NCBI GenBank assembly: GCA_947174235.1
Contig: CAMWID010000017.1
Span: 1-50,836, forward strand
Length of the DNA stretch: 50,836 nt
Direction of reading: 5' to 3'
Source of the DNA: an uncultured Porphyromonadaceae bacterium
GTDB lineage: Bacteria > Bacteroidota > Bacteroidia > Bacteroidales > Muribaculaceae
This document shows, piece by piece, positions 9,378 through 16,409 of this stretch. Position numbers and translations under genes: made by a program. Each line of letters begins with the position of its first letter. The first letter of the stretch is position 1. The notes below the pieces were generated by a model. The model saw only the letters and a program-made list of their open reading frames with translations, ran no database searches and was not told where the DNA came from.

Positions 9378-10694
9378 TTAGCTTCCTTGTGAATTTTTAT
9401 CAGACGTACGCATCTTCTCTCTATATTTATAGTGTATCCATAAAAAATCGTCCGGCCTACTCTTGAAAAGTACACAAGGATTATTTGTCTTCCGTCCAGT
9501 ATCTTGTTCCTTGAGCCTAATATACGGGCATCCACCTGAACAAATGGGAAGGAATTTACAGGTGTCGCATGTTGGATCTGTAAGATGATCTGCATCAGTA
9601 AGATATTGAAATAGCAATCTCTCGTTGATGCGTTCGCCAAATACGGAACCATAAACCTTAGAAGAATCTCCAACATCATTCCAACATTTATATAGTTCTC
9701 CACTAGGACCAATTACAGCCGATGCTGGATTTCTAACTGAACATGATGATATATTACTGTCTGGATAAAACATCGGAATTATAACTCCATGTTCTTCATA
9801 TAACCTTATCAAGAAATTCACCATGTCAGATGTTTTATACAGGCACCCGTTGCAATCCTGTTCTGAAATATCTGTCACAAAACCCGGATAAACGTTCACA
9901 TTTGGCAGGTTCATTTTGCCAATGTAATTGTAAAGCCAGAGGAATTCACTTTCATTACTTCTGTCAATATTTACTCGTATTGCTATTCTTATATTTGGAT
10001 TCAATGTCTTAGTTAACAGAATGTTGTCTATAATTTTATGGAAAGTAGGTTTTCCTCCATGTAGACATCTACGTTTATTATGTGTCTTTGGGCTGCCGTC
10101 CAAAGTTATTTGTAAAGATGATATTTTAAGAGCATCGAGCCTACGGATTTTGTCTTCAGAAAGGAGGTATCCGTTCGTGATCATTCCGGAATTGTATTTT
10201 ATATCAAGATTCAATATTTTCTCAGTCAGAGTATGAATCCTGTTAAAAGCGAGAAGAGGTTCGCCACCAAACCATGTGACAAACAAATGTTTGACAAGTG
10301 GAAAATTACGTATATATTCTACAACTCCATTCTCTGTTTTATCATCCATAAAAACGGGAGTATGTTGTTTCTCAAAGCAATATGAACATGAAAAATTGCA
10401 TGCTAAAGTAGGGTTTATTGTCAATGAAAGTAAATATGGGTTAAACCTACTAGACATAACATAATACTTTATTTTTTTGATCTCTGTATCGTCATCCATG
10501 TCAACAGCCATCATTTTTTTCAATATGCCATAGGTCTCTTCGTCAAGTTCCTTAACATCAGATCCGCAATTTGCGGCTTCGTTAAGCATATCATAAAGAT
10601 CATTTTCTATCAATGCAAAACTGTTGGAAAGTGCATTATATAAAAACGATTTGTTTTCTCTTCTAAAGAAATGATTATATCGAGACAGTTTCAT
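9378..10694 (-). CDS. radical SAM/SPASM peptide maturase
   Basis: The 438-residue protein carries the radical SAM motif Cys99-x3-Cys103-x2-Cys106 (ACNFSCSYCFEK), which binds the 4Fe-4S cluster that splits S-adenosylmethionine, followed by WFGGEPLL and a TIM-barrel. The C-terminal third has a SPASM-type cysteine set (QDCNGCLY, SSCSV, KCWND, CDTCKFLPICSGGCPY) for auxiliary clusters. The first 90 residues resemble the leader-recognition region common in peptide maturases (YNHFF...LYNALSNSFALIENDLYDML). Such enzymes make Cys-to-carbon thioethers or carbon-carbon links in peptides. The five-cysteine precursor 422 bases upstream on the same strand is the probable substrate. A 33-nt perfect palindrome sits 25 bases before the ATG. 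Which crosslink is made cannot be told from sequence. Confidence 0.93.
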   Translation of the reverse strand: MKLSRYNHFFRRENKSFLYNALSNSFALIENDLYDMLNEAANCGSDVKELDEETYGILKKMMAVDMDDDTEIKKIKYYVMSSRFNPYLLSLTINPTLACNFSCSYCFEKQHTPVFMDDKTENGVVEYIRNFPLVKHLFVTWFGGEPLLAFNRIHTLTEKILNLDIKYNSGMITNGYLLSEDKIRRLDALKISSLQITLDGSPKTHNKRRCLHGGKPTFHKIIDNILLTKTLNPNIRIAIRVNIDRSNESEFLWLYNYIGKMNLPNVNVYPGFVTDISEQDCNGCLYKTSDMVNFLIRLYEEHGVIIPMFYPDSNISSCSVRNPASAVIGPSGELYKCWNDVGDSSKVYGSVFGERINERLLFQYLTDADHLTDPTCDTCKFLPICSGGCPYIRLKEQDTGRKTNNPCVLFKSRPDDFLWIHYKYREKMRTSDKNSQGS

Positions 10695-10719
10695 ACATAA
10701 GAGTAATACTATTTTGTGG

Positions 10720-10752
10720 TTCTATGATTATCTATTATAGATAATCATAGAA
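10720..10752. repeat. 33-nt perfect palindrome upstream of the maturase gene
   Basis: Positions 10720-10735 and 10737-10752 are exact inverted complements around base 10736 (half-site core ATGATTATCT). It lies 25-58 bases before the maturase ATG and six bases after the short frame ending at 10759. Its perfect symmetry and near-absence of a loop suit an operator for a dimeric regulator better than a terminator, but an RNA hairpin is possible. One half-site (AGATAATC on plus) recurs at 12613-12620 just before the GT4 gene. It falls in the 422-base gap 10695-11116, which otherwise holds only the short frame and the 19-bp hairpin. Confidence 0.75.
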
Positions 10753-10758
10753 ATATTG

Positions 10759-10875
10759 TCAGGAAGTCACGTGGTATTGAGTATTTGTACAAAAAAATAA
10801 ACAATCTTTTTGCATCATTATATTTTCACAAGAATTTTGAAGCATAATTTTATCTGTCTCATACTCATTAAACAT
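10759..10875 (-). CDS. short cysteine-containing open reading frame between precursor and maturase
   Basis: This frame encodes 38 residues beginning MFNEYETDKI and ending TQYHVTS, with three cysteines. Its ATG is preceded by GGAGGAA four bases upstream, a rare strong Shine-Dalgarno for this genome. An in-frame ATG at 10902 would give 47 residues. It has no Gly-Gly leader and no hydrophobic signal, so it does not look like a second exporter substrate. It ends six bases before the palindrome. It could be a small accessory peptide or a chance frame in AT-rich DNA. Confidence 0.3.
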   Translation of the reverse strand: MFNEYETDKIMLQNSCENIMMQKDCLFFCTNTQYHVTS

Positions 10876-11054
10876 CAGATTCCTCCAGAACACAAGTTCC
10901 ATAACTATTTATTTTCTTCACTCATTGAAGAACGAGACACAATCTGACACAAAATTAATATACGACAAAATAATTTGCTCGCAATTTATAATCTCATCCC
11001 CCTGTAGGGTTGTCAAGAAAAATTTAGATATATTTATGTAGAAATACCGACAAT

Positions 11055-11096
11055 ATATTATTTCATGCGTCAGCTTTCTGACGCATGAAATAATAT
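11055..11096 (-). terminator. 19-bp perfect hairpin just after the precursor gene
   Basis: Arms 11055-11073 and 11078-11096 are exact inverted complements with a four-base loop. The hairpin begins 20 bases after the precursor stop in the direction of transcription. It lacks a clear run of U on either side, so it may be a partial terminator or an RNA 3'-end stabiliser that lets precursor mRNA exceed maturase mRNA. The stem includes GCGTCAG, which makes it much more stable than the surrounding AT-rich DNA. Confidence 0.75.
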
Positions 11097-11116
11097 GTTC
11101 TGCCAAAAAAATTCAT

Positions 11117-11317
11117 TCAGAAAGATTTGGTTGAACATTTATATATTCCGCAGTAGTCAACATTGCCACCACATATGCCACTCCTATAAGTGTTACAAAT
11201 ATCGTTGTCAAAAGAACCGCAGTTCCATCCTCCCAGAGCCTCTTCCAATTCCTGGCGGAATATATCTTGATTTCCGTCTGAAGGAGCCTCGATCAATTGA
11301 ATTTTTTTTAATTTCAT
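11117..11317 (-). CDS. double-glycine-leader RiPP precursor peptide with five-cysteine core
   Basis: The 66-residue peptide starts MKLKKIQLIEAPS and has an acidic amphipathic leader ending in LEEALGG (Gly29-Gly30), the classic C39 cleavage site. The 36-residue core has cysteines at 33, 41, 49, 56 and 61, spaced x7, x7, x6 and x4, with many Gly, Asn, Asp and aromatic residues and Ser/Thr at 35, 43, 46, 62, 63 and 65. A basic MKLKKIQL-type start with a GG leader matches the Bacteroidota natural-product precursor family that occurs beside radical SAM/SPASM enzymes (I recall a TIGRFAM for it; not searched). It is predicted to be modified by the maturase, cut by the C39 exporter, and exported. It has a candidate promoter of its own at 11357-11389 and a hairpin just after its stop. 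Confidence 0.9.
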   Translation of the reverse strand: MKLKKIQLIEAPSDGNQDIFRQELEEALGGWNCGSFDNDICNTYRSGICGGNVDYCGIYKCSTKSF

Positions 11318-11356
11318 ATTTTTTTGATTTTAGAAAATAATTTTATTAAAACTAAA

Positions 11357-11389
11357 TAAATCTTATTCAATTCTCATAAAATTTGTCAA
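11357..11389 (-). promoter_or_regulatory. candidate promoter of the precursor gene
   Basis: On the minus strand TTGACA (11389..11384) is followed after 18 bases by TAAGATTTA (11365..11357), close to the Bacteroidota TTTG and TAnnTTTG boxes with one mismatch in the downstream box. It would give a leader of about 35 bases. It is the best match in the AT-rich gap 11318-11514, which contains no other gene. Confidence 0.4.
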
Positions 11390-11514
11390 TAAGTATATCT
11401 ATCTAACTATATTTGATAACTTATATTATATTGATAATGTGAATATATGTTAAATTGGTAAATATGATTACCGAATTAAAAAAAATATATACAACTTATT
11501 TTTGATGGTAAATG

Positions 11515-12606
11515 CTATCTGCGTATAAGATCCAAATAAGATTTCTCCATTTGTTCTATCTTGTAAAAAAACTCATAAAAATGACGTGCATTTATTCCAG
11601 TCATATTGAGATTAGGAGAGATTTGACAAACCCTTGATATAATATGAGAATTGTTTTCATTAAACATGTTGTTTAACCCGTGCCCCCCATAAATGAATAT
11701 TTCTTTTGAATGCATCATTGATTCTATCCCTACATAACTACATTGTTCGTGTCTTGAAGGAATAAACACGGCATCACTGTGTCTAAGAGCATCATGTATT
11801 TTTTTATGAGAAAGAATACCCCCATTTATAATAAATTCGGTCAAGTGCTCAGGTATAAAGTTTTCAAACTCATTGCTTCCAACGCATATGACACGCATAG
11901 CTTTCTCATAATCTTTAATGTGATTACCTAACTCAATAACTCTGTCCCACCCTTTTGAAAAAGTCGGACGTCCAATAAAAATTAAGTTATAAAATGATCT
12001 ATCAAACATCTTCGTAACATCCGGATTCTTAGTTGAATAAGGGGTATCAATTTTATAAAAATCTATTGATCCATTACGAATGAGATGCAGTTTATTCAAA
12101 GGTATGCCATAAACTTCATGCACAATATCAATTGTATCCTCACATAGACATACAACATCGTCACATAATTCAAATGCTTTTAAGGTATCAATTGTGGAAT
12201 AATACAACAAATTTTTAAAAGGTTTTTCAAAAGAGGAAAATCCCGTCTCGGATTCTTTTATGAAGGCTTCGCAATCTCCATTAAAAAATGTCATCCACGG
12301 AAGATCATGAACAATGTGTACGATTCGGCTGTTTGGTAAAACTGATTTGATCATTTCAAGCATAAAATATGCCGGCCAGATGTTGGATAATATTGTAATA
12401 CTAGACGAGTCTTTTATTTCTTTTGCCAAGCTACATATTTTTTTTTTAAGATTTGAATCTATATTAATAGTTATGCATGACATATTTTTATAGTTTCTGA
12501 GGACATTGGTAAGTTGATTAGCGAAAGTAGAAACACCATCTATTTTACACCCATTCAAAAGCATGCATACTGTGTATTTCTTTGTATTTTCTCTTTTTGC
12601 TTTCAT
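11515..12606 (-). CDS. GT4-like glycosyltransferase
   Basis: The 363-residue protein has the two-domain GT-B layout of glycosyltransferase family 4. The N-terminal half has VCMLLNGCKIDGVSTFANQL, where the Gly-Val region binds the acceptor side, and HIVHDLPW. The second half has FIGRPTFSKGWDRVIEL, VGSNEFENF and PSRHEQCSYVGIESM, the last being the usual E-x7-E-like sugar-nucleotide region in a diverged form. No signal or membrane helix is present, so it works in the cytoplasm. It is the first island gene in transcription order, 197 bases before the precursor, which has its own promoter candidate. A glycosyltransferase beside a radical SAM precursor hints at peptide glycosylation. The acceptor could also be a surface glycan. 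Diverged sequence leaves the sugar unknown. Confidence 0.8.
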   Translation of the reverse strand: MKAKRENTKKYTVCMLLNGCKIDGVSTFANQLTNVLRNYKNMSCITINIDSNLKKKICSLAKEIKDSSSITILSNIWPAYFMLEMIKSVLPNSRIVHIVHDLPWMTFFNGDCEAFIKESETGFSSFEKPFKNLLYYSTIDTLKAFELCDDVVCLCEDTIDIVHEVYGIPLNKLHLIRNGSIDFYKIDTPYSTKNPDVTKMFDRSFYNLIFIGRPTFSKGWDRVIELGNHIKDYEKAMRVICVGSNEFENFIPEHLTEFIINGGILSHKKIHDALRHSDAVFIPSRHEQCSYVGIESMMHSKEIFIYGGHGLNNMFNENNSHIISRVCQISPNLNMTGINARHFYEFFYKIEQMEKSYLDLIRR

Positions 12607-12790
12607 AATTTCAGATAATCAAATTCATATAATCAATACTTTGGTTATTTTTTTAAGTTTGTTAACGGCTACAAGGAATCAATTGCTTAATCCGTTAAAA
12701 ATCTGATACTTATCATGGAAATTTAATATTAAAAATAGGTCAAATCGCAGATTTTCAGTAACTTCATAGTTATTCAACGACTCTAAAGTT

Positions 12791-13716
12791 ATGCTGATAT
12801 TCGAACTGCTTGACCAATATGAGGGCATCTGCCGGAGATCTTTCTTCGGTTGCGCTACAAAGTTAAACAAAACTTTCAAGACAAACATCATCGAGGTACT
12901 GATTTTAATCATGTGTATATCGCGAAAGATAAACTTTCTTTAGTTTGGACGATACGGACGACGTGGAGAGCAGCACTATATATGTAGACATTCCGTAAGG
13001 ATTTCGACTGACTGAGCTTCAATATGAACCTCGCAGCCGACCGTTTTCAATATGGCATGAAACGTCTGGCTATCGCCATAGATCAAGTTATGTCTCCAAA
13101 GCGGGCAAAAAGACAGATCATATCGTTCGCTTCTGGTCGGGATGCGCCTCTGCTGTCAAACATGGACTTTAGATACTCAGTATCCCCGTAGTCGATGCTG
13201 ACATCAAAGACGCGATGATGCTCCGTACCGTTCAGACTTTCAATTGAAGAAAGGAATATGACTTTTAGTCGGTGGTATGTGTCGGTATTGAAAAAATATA
13301 GAACATATTTACCGAAAATCACTTCATTGCTCGTTGCCGATACTGCTTTCCCCGTATTGCCGTTTGTCGCGAGACTGGAAGAAATCGGTTTCTCCTTGAT
13401 AAGTCGTCTGGCTCCAACGCTGTACTGTATTACATATATGAATGTCCGCGCACCGGCAAAAGGGGACGCCCCAAGACCAAAGACGGCAAGATTGACTTCT
13501 CCAATCTTGACAAAAGCAGGATGACGCGGATTGATATCGCGCCCGAGGAAGACGAAACCTTTGAACTTGCGGCATGGAGCAAGTTTCTTAAACAGAAAAT
13601 ACGACTTGTAATCCATTATCTGCCCAGTGGCGGACACTATTTTGTATTTTTCGACCGATATCCCTGTCTGTGGCAAAGATGTCTATGGCATTTACCGGAC
13701 ACGGTTTCGGATCTAG
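12791..13716 (+). pseudogene. decayed IS4-like DDE transposase
   Basis: Fragments of one transposase can be read in order across all three plus frames: MLIFELLDQYEGICRR, KINFL(stop)FGRYGRRGEQHY, DFD(stop)LSFNMNLAADRF, AGKKTDHIVRFWSGCASAV, then VADTAFPVLPFVARLEEIGF, and finally YFSTDIPVCGKDVYGIYRTRF. The last block is the Y-x2-R part of the IS4-type YREK motif and stops at a TAG just before the expected Glu. At least three internal stops and several frameshifts are visible, so the element is dead. I see no clean terminal inverted repeats. It flanks the RiPP island, suggesting past mobility of this border. The minus-strand frames in this stretch are shadows. Confidence 0.8.
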
Positions 13717-13744
13717 TTCTGTTTCCTTGACGGTCACCGGTCCA

Positions 13745-13970
13745 TTGGACTGCTGGACTGTCAGGCGCGCGATGAAAAGGCTTTGGATTTTCCTACAATG
13801 CCTCGCTTAAGACGAAGCCGCACTACGAGAAATGGACGATAGACGGTATCCCCAAGCGTATCAGCTATCATCGCTTCCGAGACACTTTCTGCACTCTTCA
13901 GTTCGCTGCCGGGACAGACTTCTATACAGTCGGCAAGCTGCTTGACCATACCAACGTAACCACTTCCTAA
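13745..13970 (+). pseudogene. C-terminal remnant of a tyrosine recombinase/integrase
   Basis: A plus-strand frame reads YHRFRDTFCTLQFAAGTDFY followed by TVGKLLDHTNVTTS and a stop at 13968. This is the H-x-x-R box and the LLgHxnvxTT block of phage or conjugative-transposon integrases; in the intact family a catalytic Tyr would follow a few residues later and is missing. Only about 75 residues remain and the upstream part cannot be read in a single frame. It abuts the dead transposase directly, so the two elements were probably joined by a deletion. Confidence 0.7.
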
Positions 13971-14016
13971 ATAGGCTTCCTAAATATATGCAAAATTGGT
14001 GGATTCTTGTATCAAA

Positions 14017-14048
14017 TTTGCTGGAATGCAAAAAAAATGTTAACTTTG
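14017..14048 (+). promoter_or_regulatory. consensus Bacteroidota promoter before the UPF0371 gene
   Basis: TTTG at 14017-14020, a 20-base spacer, then TAACTTTG at 14041-14048 match both boxes of the primary-sigma consensus exactly. Transcription should start about four bases after the downstream box, near 14052, only about six bases before the ATG at 14058. Confidence 0.8.
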
Positions 14049-14057
14049 CAATCCGTT

Positions 14058-15521
14058 ATGGTATACGGATTTGACAACGACAAGTATCTCAGGATACAGT
14101 CCGAACACATCAAGGAGAGAATTTCCAAGTTCGGCAATAAGCTTTACCTCGAATTGGGGGGTAAGCTGTTTGATGACCATCATGCAAGTCGCGTTTTGCC
14201 CGGGTTTCAGCCGGACAGCAAGCTCAGGATGCTTCAGCAACTGAAAGACCAGGCGGAGATAGTCATCGTGATCAGTGCTCTTGACATAGAGAAAAACAAG
14301 GTAAGGAATGATCTGGGGATCACCTATGACATGGATGTGCTGCGTCTGCGCACTGAGTTCCAGAACCGCGGATTCATGGTAAGCTCGGTAGTGGTGACCC
14401 ATTATAACGGTCAGATAAGCGCTGATGCCTTCCGGCAGCGTCTTGAAAGGATGGACATAAAGGTGTATTACCATTATACCATCGAAGGGTATCCCAACAA
14501 CGTAGGTCTTATAACTTCAGACGAAGGTTTCGGCAATAATGATTATATCGAAACCACCCGTCCGCTTGTGATCGTGACTGCTCCGGGTCCCGGCAGCGGC
14601 AAGATGGCTGTATGTCTCAGCCAGCTCTATAATGAGAACAAGAGGGGAGTGGAGGCAGGTTACGCCAAGTTCGAGACTTTCCCCGTGTGGAGCTTGCCTC
14701 TTAAGCACCCTGTGAACATAGCCTACGAAGCCGCCACCGCCGACCTCAATGACGTCAACATGATCGACCCCTTCCATCTTGAGGCGTATGGCAAGACCGC
14801 GATCAACTACAACCGCGACATCGAGATCTTCCCGGTGCTCAACGCTCTTTTTGAAGGAATCTATGGCGAGAATCCGTATAAATCGCCCACCGACATGGGG
14901 GTGAATATGGTAGGATTCTGCATCAACGACGATGAGGTGTGCTGCAACGCCTCTAAAAATGAGATAATCCGCAGGTATTTCACAGCTCTCAACCGTCTTG
15001 CGCAAGGCGACGGAAATGATGACGAGGTTAATAAAATAGCGCTTCTTTTCAAGCAGGCGAAGATCGACATATCTTATCGCCGACCGGTAAAAGCCGCCCG
15101 CGACCGCGCCCAGGCAAGCGGGCTGCCTTGTTCGGCTATCGAACTTTCTGACGGGACTATCATCACGGCAGAGACAAGCGAGCTGCTCGGACCCAGTTCG
15201 GCACTCATATTGAATGCTGTCAAGCATCTTGCCGGGATTGACCACAGTGTAAAACTGATACCGCAGGATCTTATAGAGCCGATCCAGCATACCAAGCTGA
15301 ACTATCTGCGCAGCAACAATCCCCGTCTGCATTCGGATGAGGTGCTTGTGGCACTTTCGGTGTTGAGCTCGCGCAATGAGGACTGCCGCAAAGCGCTTGA
15401 GAAGCTTCCTGAGCTAAGAGGATGTGAGATGCATTCCACCGTCATGCTCGGAGAAGTTGATCACAAGATATTCAAGAAGCTCGGGGTGGGACTCACATGT
15501 GATCCGGCTCGGAAAAAGTAA
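14058..15521 (+). CDS. UPF0371/DUF1846 family protein
   Basis: This 487-residue protein matches the DUF1846 family from end to end: the N-terminal GFDNDKYLRIQSEHIKERI, FGGKLxxDxHASRVLPGF-like block (here LGGKLFDDHHASRVLPGF) and the internal TAPGPGSGKMAVCLSQLY loop, which looks like a phosphate-binding loop. Family members are soluble and have solved structures, but I know of no settled biochemical role. The family begins at GFDN, so the ATG at 14058 is the start; the frame opened by a TTG at 14007 would have to be read from sequence containing the promoter. Its GC-richer codon use matches the chromosome, not the island, so it marks the first ordinary gene to the right of the mobile remnants. 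Confidence 0.92.
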   Translation: MVYGFDNDKYLRIQSEHIKERISKFGNKLYLELGGKLFDDHHASRVLPGFQPDSKLRMLQQLKDQAEIVIVISALDIEKNKVRNDLGITYDMDVLRLRTEFQNRGFMVSSVVVTHYNGQISADAFRQRLERMDIKVYYHYTIEGYPNNVGLITSDEGFGNNDYIETTRPLVIVTAPGPGSGKMAVCLSQLYNENKRGVEAGYAKFETFPVWSLPLKHPVNIAYEAATADLNDVNMIDPFHLEAYGKTAINYNRDIEIFPVLNALFEGIYGENPYKSPTDMGVNMVGFCINDDEVCCNASKNEIIRRYFTALNRLAQGDGNDDEVNKIALLFKQAKIDISYRRPVKAARDRAQASGLPCSAIELSDGTIITAETSELLGPSSALILNAVKHLAGIDHSVKLIPQDLIEPIQHTKLNYLRSNNPRLHSDEVLVALSVLSSRNEDCRKALEKLPELRGCEMHSTVMLGEVDHKIFKKLGVGLTCDPARKK

Positions 15522-15733
15522 TTTTTGACCAATATATAATTAAGGTGTAAATCGCTCCGGAATTGAACATTGATCCGTAAATATCTGTTAACGTCTTGGT
15601 TAATGAAATTTAAAATCGAAACTCCGGTTAAACTAATTCTGATTGTTGCGGTCAAAGAATCGTAAACAGAACAAAACAGATGAAGTTTAACCGACTTCGA
15701 CGAAAACGAATAACCAACAAAACATTTACAGAT

Positions 15734-16291
15734 ATGAAGAAAGTAATTTTGAGTCTCGCAATTCTCGTGGCAACCTCGATCTCGGCATTTGCCGCAACCG
15801 ACAACAAAACCGAAACCGGCGCCCCCGCTTGCAAAACTCAGACAGCTTGCTCCACCAAAGGTGCCTGCGGAGAGAAAAAGGAGAAAGGGAACCGGGCAGA
15901 CAAAGCCTTCGAGGGTCTGGGTCTCACCTCCGAACAGCAGGCAAAGCTCGCAGAGCTCCGCAAGTGCTGTTCTTCCGGCAAAGAAAACAAGGAAGCCAAG
16001 GACAGCGCCAAGAGCAATCTCACCGACGAGCAGAAGAAGCAGCTGAAGGCAGAACGCCGTGCCAAGCATCTTGAAGCGTGCAAGAAATATCTTGAGAATG
16101 TGAAAGCTATCCTCACTCCCGAGCAATACGACAAATTTCTTGAGAACAGTTATCTTTCCAAGGCTAACAAAAAATCAGATGGAAAAGGCAACGGCAAGAA
16201 AATGCATCGCAAAGGGAAAGACGGTAAAAGCGGAGACAACAAAATGGCTCGCAGAGGCGACCGTCAGAACAAAAATATGAACCGTGCATAA
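15734..16291 (+). CDS. Spy/CpxP-like secreted protein, cysteine-rich with a basic tail
   Basis: The start MKKVILSLAILVATSISAFA gives a clean signal peptide, so the upstream ATG at 15680 is not used. The mature protein of about 165 residues has three LTxxQ-like motifs (LTSEQQAKL, LTDEQKKQL, LTPEQYDKF), the hallmark of periplasmic Spy/CpxP chaperone-like proteins. Six cysteines are unusual for that family: PAC, TAC and GAC in the first part, a KCC pair, and one in EAC. The last 45 residues are Lys, Gly, Asn and Arg rich and probably disordered. It may bind metals or act as an envelope-stress chaperone; both are inference. It stands alone, with a strong terminator right after it. The upstream gap 15522-15733 shows no clear promoter. 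Confidence 0.8.
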   Translation: MKKVILSLAILVATSISAFAATDNKTETGAPACKTQTACSTKGACGEKKEKGNRADKAFEGLGLTSEQQAKLAELRKCCSSGKENKEAKDSAKSNLTDEQKKQLKAERRAKHLEACKKYLENVKAILTPEQYDKFLENSYLSKANKKSDGKGNGKKMHRKGKDGKSGDNKMARRGDRQNKNMNRA

Positions 16292-16298
16292 GTGCAAT

Positions 16299-16345
16299 GA
16301 CACAAAAAAAGAGACGGATAGCAATATCCGTCTCTTTTTTGTGTC
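16299..16345. terminator. bidirectional rho-independent terminator
   Basis: A long inverted repeat with arms 16299-16320 and 16325-16345 (core AGACGGATA / TATCCGTCT) is flanked by A-runs on the left and T-runs on the right, so it can end transcription from both the Spy-like gene and the convergent GH43 fusion gene. Confidence 0.9.
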
Positions 16346-16409
16346 ATCACATTTTAAAGAACGCGCTTTTATGACCGACAATGTTGAAACATAATCCGGG
16401 TCAGTTGAT

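Noticed and set aside
9353-9712. 119-residue minus-strand frame at the end of the maturase gene
   Set aside because: It overlaps the SPASM cysteine region of the maturase in another frame and has no motif of its own.
10918-11106. 62-residue minus-strand open frame
   Set aside because: It starts inside the arm of the 19-bp hairpin, lacks a ribosome-binding site, and shows no leader or signal pattern.
12679-12912. 77-residue minus-strand frame that looks partly protein-like
   Set aside because: It lies opposite the N-terminal part of the decayed transposase and is its antisense shadow.
13083-13676. 197-residue minus-strand frame
   Set aside because: The plus strand carries recognisable transposase motifs in broken frames here; the long minus frame is antisense.
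13963-13986. 11-bp direct repeat (CTTCCTAAATA twice) at the end of the integrase remnant, as an attachment site or target duplication
   Set aside because: The copies are nearly adjacent, do not bracket an element, and the sequence is low complexity.
15461-16126. 221-residue minus-strand frame
   Set aside because: It is antisense to the Spy-like gene; its Leu/Phe/Gly-rich sequence is the usual shadow of a Lys/Glu-rich frame.
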